Below are positions 1 to 8,385 of a stretch of DNA of 64,000 nt, in pieces. The notes beneath the pieces are model-generated. The model did no database searches. It worked only from the letters and a program-made list of their open reading frames with translations, and had not been told where the DNA came from. The stretch is from Pseudocercospora fijiensis CIRAD86 (lineage: Eukaryota > Ascomycota > Dothideomycetes > Mycosphaerellales > Mycosphaerellaceae): assembly GCF_000340215.1 (NCBI RefSeq), contig NW_006921532.1:3513337-3577336 (forward strand), in the 5' to 3' direction. Made by a program: the position numbers and the translations under genes. Within the stretch, counting starts at the first letter, position 1. Every line of letters starts with the position of its first letter.

Positions 1-13
1 GATACCACCCGCC

Positions 14-718
14 ATGGCATATCTTCCAGATTTCATCAGCGAAGAGGAGGAAAGCAACATCCTCCAGAAGGCAGGAGCATTCGTGGAAGCCAGATATCCC
101 TTGCTAATAAACCCCCAGATTCCCTCAAACCGATGGATCAGCCTCGCCCACAGGCGACTTCAATCCCTCCCAGCTCGCCTCACCAACTCGAACACTTTAA
201 TCACATCAAACTCACTCCCCGACTGGCTCGCGATTCCCATCGTAGAGAGGATCCACAAACTGCAAGTCTTCGCCGACGCACCCCATGGAATCAACCACTG
301 CCTCATCAACGAATACAATCCAGGCCAAGGAATCATGCCCCACGAAGACGGAGCAGCATACTATCCTGTCGTGGCAACAGTAAGTCTAGGAGGATCATTG
401 GTCCTCGACGTGACCGAAAAATTGCAGCATGATGAAAACAACAACAAGAAATCATGGCGCATTTTTCAAGAACCGAGGTCTTTGCTCGTTACGACTGGTG
501 AAGCTTACTCGGAGACTCTGCACGGGATTGCGGAAATTGAAGAAGATCGAGATCTCACTTCCGAGACGGTCGCGAACTGGAATCTTCTGGGCGATAAGAC
601 TCGAATCGAAGAGAAGGGTGGTGTGAATGTGAGGACCACGAGAATCAGTCTGACGTACCGAGATGTCAAGAAGGTATCCGCTTTGGGGAACAAGATTTTT
701 GGAAAGCCCAAAACCTGA
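14..718 (+). CDS. ALKBH6-like Fe(II)/2-oxoglutarate dioxygenase
   Basis: The 234-codon frame matches the AlkB-homologue 6 family. These are non-haem Fe(II)/2-oxoglutarate dioxygenases related to AlkB demethylases; the ALKBH6 substrate is not well settled. The start YLPDFISEEEE fits the family N-terminus. The iron triad is H110-x-D112 in GIMPHEDGAAYYP plus H170 in LHGI, and the 2OG-binding RISLTYR motif lies at 210-216. Length is normal for the family. Residues 20-35 look like an unspliced insert: removing 71-118, a possible 48 bp GC-AG intron with branch-like TGCTAATAA and acceptor CCCCCAG, leaves the frame intact and joins ILQK to IPSNRW, which fits the family spacing better. The ATG at 14 has only 13 bases before it in the window, so an upstream exon cannot be excluded. 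Cytosolic or nuclear location is inferred from the lack of a signal. Confidence 0.9.
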   Translation: MAYLPDFISEEEESNILQKAGAFVEARYPLLINPQIPSNRWISLAHRRLQSLPARLTNSNTLITSNSLPDWLAIPIVERIHKLQVFADAPHGINHCLINEYNPGQGIMPHEDGAAYYPVVATVSLGGSLVLDVTEKLQHDENNNKKSWRIFQEPRSLLVTTGEAYSETLHGIAEIEEDRDLTSETVANWNLLGDKTRIEEKGGVNVRTTRISLTYRDVKKVSALGNKIFGKPKT

Positions 719-970
719 GGAGCAGGGATTGCTTGAGATACAAAATATGCAACGCTCGGACTGGGAACAGAGTGAGATTCATCAAAAGATTGCGCCGGAT
801 GCTATCCGGCATAGCTTTGTTGGAGTAGCAAGACTTGTCCGGCAGGTCAAATCAGGGCTGGACTTCCTCCACATCGACCATCCATATCATCATCATCATC
901 ATTATCTCAATGTTTCGCTATCCAATTACATCAGCCAACCCCAGCCCCACGGCATCCGGTCAATATCAGC
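719..970. other. Convergent intergenic spacer with (CAT)n microsatellite
   Basis: This short spacer lies between the 3' ends of the dioxygenase and superoxide dismutase genes. It contains a CAT trinucleotide run at about 886-903. No conserved coding frame was recognised, and both 3' UTRs are expected here. Confidence 0.6.
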
Positions 971-1594
971 TCAGTTCTTACACTCAGCCAGTCGCTGCTT
1001 GGCGAAATCACAGTTGACGACATTCCAGTATGCCTTGATGTAATCTGGCCTCAAGTTCTGATACTTCAAATAATAAGCGTGTTCCCACACATCCAGCCCG
1101 ATGATTGGGAAGCCGGTTGCGTTTGCGATAGCCGTGCCCATGAGAGGACTATCCTGGTTGGCCGTCGTCACAACCTTCAGAGTGCCATTGTCATCAACCA
1201 GCCAGGCCCAACCGGAGCCGAAGACCGAGGTCGCGGCCTTCTCGAACTTGGCCTTGAACTCGTCGACAGTGCCGAAATCCTTCTTGATTTTCGCCTCGAG
1301 TTCGCCATCAAGTTTGGTGCCGATCTTAAGGTTCTTCCAGAAGAAACTGTGGTTGGAGTGGCCACCGGCGTTGTTGCGGATCCCGGTCTTGTTCACAGCT
1401 GGAACCTTGTCGAGGTGGGCAACGAGGTCATCAACAGCAAGTGCTGCAAGATCCGGCTGGTCCGCTAGCAGGTTGTTCAAGTTGTTGACGTATGCCTGGT
1501 GGTGCTTGTCATGATGGATTTGCATAGTACGCGCATCGAAATGAGGTTCAAGGGCATCGAAGGCGTAGCCCAGAGGTGGGAGTGTGTAAGCCAT
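971..1594 (-). CDS. Manganese superoxide dismutase, bacterial type
   Basis: This 207-residue single-exon gene encodes an Fe/Mn-family superoxide dismutase (superoxide to O2 and H2O2). Metal ligands are H27 (IHHDKHH), H82 ([10 protein letters not shown]), D168 and H172 ([15 protein letters not shown]), with gateway Y35. Q147 in TANQDSP is the second-sphere Gln position typical of Mn enzymes. The protein starts directly at [20 protein letters not shown] with no mitochondrial presequence, so a cytosolic enzyme is likely. By eye the sequence, including the segment RNNAGGH.NHS and the C-terminal third, is closer to bacterial SodA than to mitochondrial fungal Sod2. That suggests a transferred gene, an inference needing a tree. 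Out-of-frame upstream ATGs, one near 1659, precede the start. A leader exon upstream cannot be ruled out. Confidence 0.93.
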   Translation of the reverse strand: MAYTLPPLGYAFDALEPHFDARTMQIHHDKHHQAYVNNLNNLLADQPDLAALAVDDLVAHLDKVPAVNKTGIRNNAGGHSNHSFFWKNLKIGTKLDGELEAKIKKDFGTVDEFKAKFEKAATSVFGSGWAWLVDDNGTLKVVTTANQDSPLMGTAIANATGFPIIGLDVWEHAYYLKYQNLRPDYIKAYWNVVNCDFAKQRLAECKN

Positions 1595-3001
1595 GGCGTG
1601 GGCCTCTGCTTGGACACCAAAGCTACAAGGTCATCATCAGCATCCGCATGACCGGTCATGTTTGCAGCATGAGAGATTATTGCCTGAGGCTCTACTGGAC
1701 GTACCTTGATGCGATAGAGTCGAGTCTAGAAGATACAGTATTCATCCAGTTACCTGCTTGCAATCCCAGGGCATAGAGAGAGAAGTCTGTGAGTTGCATC
1801 TTTGCGGCGAGTGAGGGGTATGACCATCAAGGTGTGTTGAGAGGGTATGAGCAGATTATTTCCTATAAGCAAGCTGCAAGCGACCAGCAGCAGTGAGCCA
1901 GCAGGGGGATCAGGCTGCTCTGATAGGTGAAGTCGGGGTCTGAAGAGCCACTACTGAGGTGTGGTGTGCTTGACGTGTTCTCTGGCGGCGAGTGTGTCTT
2001 TATAAGAAGAAGAGTCAGTTGTAGCTCTGTCCGCACTGCAGCTTGCTCAAAGTTGAAAGGTTCTCTGCTTGTCATACGTCTCCGTACGAGCGGCGTCACA
2101 CAGCATCGACCGCATCGGGTAACACGGCCACGGCCTTGGGAAGCTCTTCGATCCGATGTCTCCAAGGAAACGCTCCATGCTTACCACTGCTTTGGACCAC
2201 TTCCAACAACAGGATCGATGGCGATTTGATCTCGACAGTCGCAGAGCAGCAACGTGTCCTTCCAAAAGATAGTTGATGATGAGAGAGAACGCAACACGAA
2301 GAGGTGGTAGTACGCGAAATTTGACCTCCTGCTGTTGTCCCACGGGGTAATAAATAATGATCGAAGTCGCGGAGCGGCATCTTCCAGGATCAGGCTTCAA
2401 ATACGGTTTGGGGAACGCGAACGATTGGGTGGGGCTAGGTATACGGATGTGGAAAGGGGCCATACCATACTGACTTCACCCGTGCAGAATGTACTGGGCG
2501 TGAAAGGACTGGAAATCTCAAATCATATTCTGACAAGCTTCTTGGAATGAGCTCGACCAGGGTAAGGTGGTCGCTTGGCGTGATGTTTTGTGGCAGCGAT
2601 GTGGCTCACCAACATTGCGTGATGAGGCTGACAAATTCAGCAAATATCAAAGAACAAGACCACTACAGGTGTTGCGATGGAGATTTACAGACGTTTCCAA
2701 ACGACATGTTTCGAAGCTGATGGCGCGGCCACTGAGCAGACGGAAGGTGGCTGTCTCGTCTCGGTTTGAAACCAGAAGTGTTGGAAGAATATCTAATGCA
2801 ACATGTTGGGTACCGAAACTCCTGTGCTCCAAGGCACGCTCTCATAAACATGAAAATCGATGACTGCCATCATCTTTCCAGCTCCACACAGCAGGGCGTT
2901 TACCGCTCGCATGCCTTCCATAAACGCCAGAACACCCGTCAACTTCGTCATGCATCCTCATTGGGGTAGGAGGCAGGGAGGACTGACCAGCCCATGAGCT
3001 T
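1595..3001. other. Intergenic region between sod 5' end and pacC 3' end
   Basis: About 1.4 kb lies upstream of the superoxide dismutase and downstream of pacC. Several overlapping frames of 60-138 codons occur on both strands, but none shows recognisable domains or consistent family features, so none is called. A TATAAA-like box on the minus strand sits near 1997-2003, roughly 400 bp from the dismutase start, and could belong to its promoter. No tRNA or repeat was recognised. Confidence 0.5.
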
Positions 3002-5151
3002 CTAAGCCGCTATCGGGAGGCTGGGATACTTGGCATCTCCAGAGGCGGACGCCTTCTCCTTCTCGCCTTCAAGTGCTGACTTCAGCTTCTCTTCAACAGC
3101 ATTAGAAGGGTCGACGGGGTTCTTCATCTCAACATCGGCACCATCTTTAGCATCATCCGACTTGCTGGCCTCAGCGTTGTCGTACTCGCCATTCTTCAGA
3201 CGCTCGCCGACCCACTTGCGGAGAGCTTCGATCAGACGGATGTTCTCCACCCACTGCTCCTGTTGCTTATCCTCTGCACCCTCTGACTGAGCAGCAGGGG
3301 TCGATGCAGAGTCCGAGCCTTCATTTTCGCCACGAAGAGCAGGGTCAATGCTACTGTTCCCCTTGCTCTTCGGTCGCTTGGCGTCGGATGCCTTGGGTGT
3401 GCGGCTGCCGTCTTCAGCGTCGCCCATCTCAGTGTCCTGCTGCTCGGAAGAGGCTGAAGGAGCTTGTCTTTGCAGGCGACCTCCGCTGTAGCGTCTGCCG
3501 TCAAGACCTTCGAAGCCGGATGCGAGACCAGATGCAGGAGCTGAGGTCGTGGTTGGGTAGCCAGCGCCGAGGTCAGACATGCCAGTGACAGCCGGGAGGC
3601 TTGGGTACATGTGGGCGCTACCAAAGCTGGCTCGGCTGTGACTGCTCATCGGAGAGTGACTTGAGCTGTTGTACGACGAGACGGATGCTGGGGTGAGAGC
3701 TGGAGTGTCGAGCGCGGAAGCGGATTGTGTCATTCCTTGCATGCCAGAGCTCGAGCTCATTGCGCCTACACCGCCCATACCGCCCTGATTAAGGTTGTTT
3801 TGGAAGTTTGGTGGGCTGTTGCTCGAACGATACTGGTGGCCTCCGATGCCGTAATCCCCACCAGCGAACTGAGTGTGGAGACCAGGCTGCTGAACACCAG
3901 CGGCGGCTGCAGCGTTGCCACTGTCATAGCCCCTGCTAGTCTCGTAAACGGTTGCCTGGAGCTGCTCGAGGAAGCGGTCGATGTCCTGCAGATCGTTCTT
4001 GGTGCGAGCGTTTGGAAGCGGGAGAGAGTAGCCGCCAGTCGCAACGCCTCCGTGTCCACCACCACCACCGCCGCCGCCGCCGCCCATGCCACCGCCGTGG
4101 TTGAAGGATTCGAGCAGGCTAGCCGTGTTGAAGCCTCCAGTATAGCCAGTGTTGTTGTAGCCGGTGTTGTACCCACTGCCACCAACAGGAAGAGGAAGAG
4201 CGTTGCCGTGCCCAAGTCTGTGTCCAACATCATAGTAATTGTTTGGGTCGATGGCGCGACGCTTGATATCGCCGAGGAAGTCGTTCAGAGCTTCGATGGC
4301 GCGGCGGCGAGTGTCCATGCTCTGGATGTCGGCAACGGCGGCGCTGTTGGGATAGCTGACTGAGCCGTAGCCGGCGTACTGGGTACCAGGCGCTGCGCCG
4401 TAGCCGTTGCTGCCGTTGGTCATGCCTGGCTGGTAGTTGGGGTAGGGATTTTGCATGGAGTCGTGAGCGCTGCCGGCATAGTAAGAAGAGGCTGTGCTGT
4501 GTCAGAGAGGTCGCGAGAGGTACGCAGAGGAAATTCACGTACGCTTGGCGCCATTCTGGATGCCACCGCTGCTGGCGCGTGCATTGGAGGCGTGCTGAGG
4601 CGAGTTCATCAGGACGCTGTCGTCGGCATGGGTCTTGACGTGCTTCTTCAAATCCTGCGGTCGCTTGAAGGCCTTGCCGCAGAAGTCGCACTTATGCGGC
4701 TTGAGGGGGACATGCACGCGGATGTGGGAGGTGATGTGATCTCGCTTGACGGTGGTGGTGCGGCATGCACCCCACTGGCAGGTCAAGTTGAGGTTGTTGG
4801 TGCTCTTGCGACCGACATGGCGCTCGCAGACGTGGTCCTGGAATGCGGTCAGTGTGTTGCGCGAATGGCGAATGGCGATTGCATACGTAGAGGGCTTCAG
4901 CGCTGTCGCATCGCTCACCGCAGCCTTGCCACTGGCAGGTGAGGTTGTCAATGGTCGACGACTGTGTGGTTTGCGGTGCCTGCACGGGCGGCGATGGCTG
5001 CGACGCTGCCTGCTGGGCCTGGGCCGTTGCGGCCTGCACGGCTTGGGCGACGGTCTTTGCGCATGTCAGTATACAGGATGTGAATGTATGTAACAGGTCA
5101 AGCTGTGAAGCAGAGCGACAGACGAACCTGCGGAGTAGAGTTGACGTCCAT
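3002..5151 (-). CDS. pacC: PacC/Rim101 pH-responsive C2H2 transcription factor
   Basis: This is the transcription factor of the fungal ambient-pH (Pal/Rim) pathway. I model four exons on the minus strand, 5151-5128, 5054-4887, 4837-4543 and 4491-3002, with GT-AG introns of 73, 49 and 51 bp, giving 658 residues. The start MDVNSTPQ joins in frame to TVAQAVQAA. Three zinc fingers are visible: C48/C53/H66/H71, C84/C89/H102/H106 and C114/C117/H130/H134, with the family-typical segments [11 protein letters not shown] and [10 protein letters not shown] conserved block [18 protein letters not shown] lies near 224-241 and a basic KRPKSK near 533. YPSL motifs at 457-460 (YPSLPAV, the signalling-protease box) and 651-654 (C-terminal KYPSLPIAA) match the PalA-binding YPxL/I pair. 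Poly-Gly and Ser-rich stretches lie between. Length fits the full, cleavable form. Confidence 0.95.
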
Positions 5152-6124
5152 TCTTGGCGTGATGGATCTCCAGAGGGCAGAGGGCGGGCGGGCTGGCTGA
5201 GCCTGGCTGCGCTGCTGCCAAGACGTGAAGCTGTCTTGTTGTTGATGATGATTCTTGCCGGTGTGCGTCGATGTATGCCAGTAACTACTAATCCCCGGCA
5301 GTGCGCGCTGCGGACTCGACGCTGCACACAATTATTTCTGATGCCAGCGCCGATGGAAGAGCCGGCGACAGGGTGTGTTGAAAATGCGAACAGGCGGGAT
5401 GTCGCGGCAGGAAGTTTGGACGCCGAGACTTTCAGTAGCGGGACCCAGCTCTATTTCATCTCCAGCGAACTCATCGGGCATCGGCTTGTCAGACGAGAGG
5501 GCGGCGGAACGCCAACTGTGCCAAGCGCCTGCCTCACTGCCTTCGCAAGTCCACCGCGCCTTCCGTTCCAAAACCTGAAACGAGCCACTCAGAGAGCGCT
5601 GCCAAGCCGCCATCCCTGCTGCCAAGAATCAAGCTGACTTCGGAGCTTCCCTCGCTCCCAGCTTGTGCTCCATGTGCATCGCTCGCTTTAGCACAGCGAC
5701 TCTCCGCCATTGATAGTGCGCTCGTCAGCGCAGAAACGCGCACATGTCCTTGATGACATCTTCTCTCGGACTGCCGACCTTTCTGGCGCGCAGGCATCGT
5801 CCTGAGCAGGAGCGCCGTCGCAGCCGGCCCGTCGATGGGGTGATGTATATAATGAATGCCAAGACCCTCTAAACCACACCCCTCACTCCTAGATGATTCT
5901 GGGAATCTGGCACAATCTCGTGTGCTCGGAAGTTGGAAGCACGGCTGCCGCTTCATAACAACAACAACAACAACAACAACTTCATGTTCTCAGTAGCCCA
6001 TGTACAACACGTGTAGATAGGAGTGAGTGCACGACAAGGTCACAGCACAGAAGAGAGGCAGAAAGAAAGGCGCCGCGCACGAAGGTGACCTCTGCAGCCC
6101 CCCATGCAACATGCCAAGGCCAAG
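5152..6124. promoter_or_regulatory. pacC upstream region with GCCAAG (PacC-site) array
   Basis: The hexamer GCCAAG, the core PacC-binding sequence 5'-GCCARG known from Aspergillus, occurs on the plus strand at 5217-5222, 5520-5525, 5601-5606, 5621-5626, 5858-5863, 6113-6118 and 6119-6124 (the last two in tandem). It occurs once on the minus strand at 5158-5153, immediately before the pacC ATG. Eight sites in under 1 kb is far above the roughly 0.5 expected by chance for both strands. Autoregulation of pacC by PacC is the simple reading. The open frames in this stretch are not recognisable. Confidence 0.7.
5956..5980. repeat. (AAC)n microsatellite
   Basis: A clean ACA/AAC trinucleotide run of about eight units lies in the pacC upstream region. 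Confidence 0.9.
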
Positions 6125-6224
6125 ACGCACGGAAATGAAGATCTCGGCCTCCGCTCTGGGCGTTTACCAAGTCTCCGCTCTGGGCATCGTTCAGAGTCTC
6201 TGGGCATTCCGCCGTCGTTCTGAA

Positions 6225-6257
6225 CCTCTCCCTCTCTCTCCCTCTCCCTCTCTCTCT
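6225..6257. repeat. Pyrimidine (CT)n tract
   Basis: A CT/CCT-rich pyrimidine tract of about 33 bp. Such tracts are common in fungal promoters; no gene can be tied to it with certainty. Confidence 0.85.
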
Positions 6258-6592
6258 GTGCTCGGCCCTCAGCCCAGCAGGCGACGCGCGTAAGCCCCGC
6301 ACTGCCTCGCCACACGCACACACAACCGACCCTTCCACCCGAAGCACACTGCAATAACACGTCGCTCCCCTCGTCTGCGCTGTGTTCGCTCAAGCCTCAC
6401 GTCTTGCACCATGTCATCTTGCAGCAATCTTGTCGCCCATGCCCCACTAATACCCACCTTCGCGCACGTGGCTGCCACTCGAAGAGGTGTGTGGCGTATG
6501 CTATACGATGGTCTGTCACGCTCAACGACGAGGCGTGGCACAAGAGCCTACTGTAGCTTGGATACGAAGGTCTTTGACGCGTTCACATCGTG
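6258..6592. other. Non-repeat spacer, nothing recognised
   Basis: This is normal-composition DNA between the CT tract and the last minus-strand frame. Short overlapping frames exist on both strands, but I see no domain, RNA gene or repeat. Confidence 0.4.
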
Positions 6593-6892
6593 CTAGCTTT
6601 CGTCAAATCCCTTCCCATAGTCTCCAGCAGAAAGTCGGCATGCTTCTTCTGACTTGTTGGTAGGCATCGGCCTCCGTATCACAGCTCGCTCGCCACAACC
6701 ACCCATATGTACATCGGACGAGGCCTGAGAAATAGCAGACACGGTGTCCACGTACAAAAGTGCCATGTTGTCTCGAATTCTCACATCCGGAAAGGATGTC
6801 GCGGAGACATGCAGCTCTTCTAACAGCGTAGCTGCCGTTACTGTGACTTGCAAAATGTCGTGCCATAGACCCGAATTAGCCGCCGTACGCAC
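6593..6892 (-). pseudogene. Possible 3' fragment of a gene cut by the repeat block
   Basis: A 99-codon minus-strand frame reads towards its stop at 6593. Its upstream side runs into the RIP-mutated tract without an in-frame ATG; the nominal first codon is GTG. The sequence contains a regular stretch around LLEELHVSATSFPDV and ALLYVDTVSAIS but no domain that I recognise. It may be the 3' end of a gene whose 5' part was lost or mutated when the repeats inserted, or simply chance. Its codon composition resembles the gene-space side, not the repeat side. Confidence 0.3.
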
Positions 6893-7230
6893 TTCGTATA
6901 TAGTGCTTCGTGTAACTCGAGTTGTTATATAAAATGGGAGGCAAACTCGATCGATAGGAGTATATAATAGCCTTCTAGTACCGTAGAACGTTCCTTATAG
7001 TCTTCTTGTCTATATTGTCGCAATTTGTAGTAGTATAGCAAGTCCTAGGAGTTGTTTGCTTAGTAACTACGGTTGCTATAGCACGCCTACCTATTTAGTA
7101 GACTTAGGAGCTCCTTACCCTCTTTACAACTACCTCTTTATCTAATTATAATATTGCCGTCTATCTAAACCTCTCGAGGCGCTATATAAATAAGATTAGG
7201 AATACGTACGAGCTATTTAGCGTACCCTAT
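6893..7230. other. Transition into RIP-mutated DNA
   Basis: Sequence character changes near 6,890 from ordinary gene space to TA-rich, CA/TG-poor sequence. This 340 bp stretch precedes the first recognisable LTR base at 7231. It matches none of the other repeats in the window that I could align by eye. It may be RIP leakage into flanking DNA or an older element. Confidence 0.45.
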
Positions 7231-7265
7231 TGTTAGGGCTAAAGAGGCTATACGTAATTAGTATA
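7231..7265 (+). repeat. 5' LTR stub of element A3
   Basis: These 35 bases starting TGTTAGGGCTAAAGAGGC are the first bases of the element A LTR in plus orientation (compare 47874 and 62625). The sequence then jumps directly into the inverted 3' interior of A1. Since A3 resumes in plus orientation at 63288, this is best read as the start of the outermost host copy, with the rest of its LTR and leader and the A1 3' LTR deleted. Confidence 0.65.
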
Positions 7266-7603
7266 GCCTGTCTATATTCTAATCTCGACCTCTATTGCTA
7301 CTAACTTAGCAAATCTAATAGGCTGCTTAGCCGCGCTAAATTAAACACTTAACTACCTAATTATATAACTATATTAAACCTCACCTCTAATATAATACAA
7401 TATCTAACTCTAACTGCGCTATCCTTGTATATAATAAAGTAAAGGGATATAAAGCTATAAGAATTAAGGGCTATCGACTAATTATAATACAGGCGCGTCT
7501 TCCCTACTATAATAGGTAGACGTACGAGGTATTGCAGCACTGCCTCCGCTCTAAGTAATGTCGTTCCGAGTTCTTTACGTCTACTCTAAAAGACCTAGCT
7601 ATG

Positions 7604-7654
7604 TCCGCTTCCGAGGGTTGTCCGCTTCCGAGGGTTGTCCGCTTCCGAGGGTTT
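7604..7654. repeat. 17 bp tandem triplication in A1 3' UTR
   Basis: The unit TCCGCTTCCGAGGGTTG occurs three times in a row. The sister copy A2 has only one unit near 62,245, so this expansion is specific to A1. Confidence 0.85.
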
Positions 7655-8360
7655 GTTCTTATTATTATAAGGGCTATTATTGCTCGTAGTTTCGCTAGCC
7701 CTAATTAGTTAGGTTTAGCAGCCTTTAATTGTTAATCTTATCTTATCTTTTTAGAAAAAACACAGCTCGTCTAGTTTCTATAGGTAAAGGCTATTATAAG
7801 TGTAGTAGTTAAGGTTCGCCTCGCTTAAAGGGTTAGAAAGATCGAGGAGTAACCTATTGTCCGCAAGATCGACCCCGGCTAGCTTAGCTCTATAGTTTTG
7901 CCCTTAGTTAGTCTATTAGTCGCTTAATCTTTTAGGCGGCTTAAAGTTTTAATTAAAGTTTTAATTAAAGGTGCCTTAGGCTCGTAGTATAGGTAAGGTT
8001 GTCTTTATAAGTATAGTAGTAATAGTAGGTAATGTTTAGTAATAGCGGCGCTAGTCGTCTTAGCGCTAACTTTACCTTCCTCTAATTTCCTTCTTTAACT
8101 AATAATAACTCGGCAACACCGTTACTAATATAGCCGCGCCGGCTGCGCCGTTATAGCGCGACGCCGTCCTCGCCGATCGCCTAGGCCTCGATAGAATAAA
8201 GGAACAAGAGGAGGATCTAAATACTAGGAGGAGGGTCTTATAGGGCGTATTAGTAAAGAGGTAGAAGCCTTAAAAGAGCAGTAACTAATTAGCGCGTCGT
8301 AGCGCACTAGCGTAGTCTTATTGTCCTTTGCTAATAATTGCTTATAGCTAATTAGTTAGC

Positions 8361-8385
8361 TAATAGTACCCCGGGGGTAGTATTA
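8361..8385. repeat. 25 bp CCCCGGGG palindrome (A1, after pol)
   Basis: Near-perfect palindrome, here TAATAGTACCCC then GGGGGTAGTATTA, lying just downstream of the chromodomain end in A1. It is the same motif that brackets each ORF of element B and that recurs at 61459 in A2. Confidence 0.85.

Noticed and set aside
83..118. 36 bp GT-AG intron in the ALKBH6-like gene
   Set aside because: Too short for a fungal intron; the 48 bp GC-AG alternative ends at the same acceptor and fits the family better.
2047..2463. 138-codon minus-strand frame as a gene
   Set aside because: No recognisable domain; overlapping frames of similar length occur on the other strand in the sod/pacC spacer.
3725..4363. 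212-codon plus-strand frame
   Set aside because: Antisense shadow of pacC exon 4, produced by its low-complexity Gly/Ser codons.
4451..4942. 163-codon plus-strand frame over pacC
   Set aside because: Antisense shadow of the zinc-finger exon of pacC.
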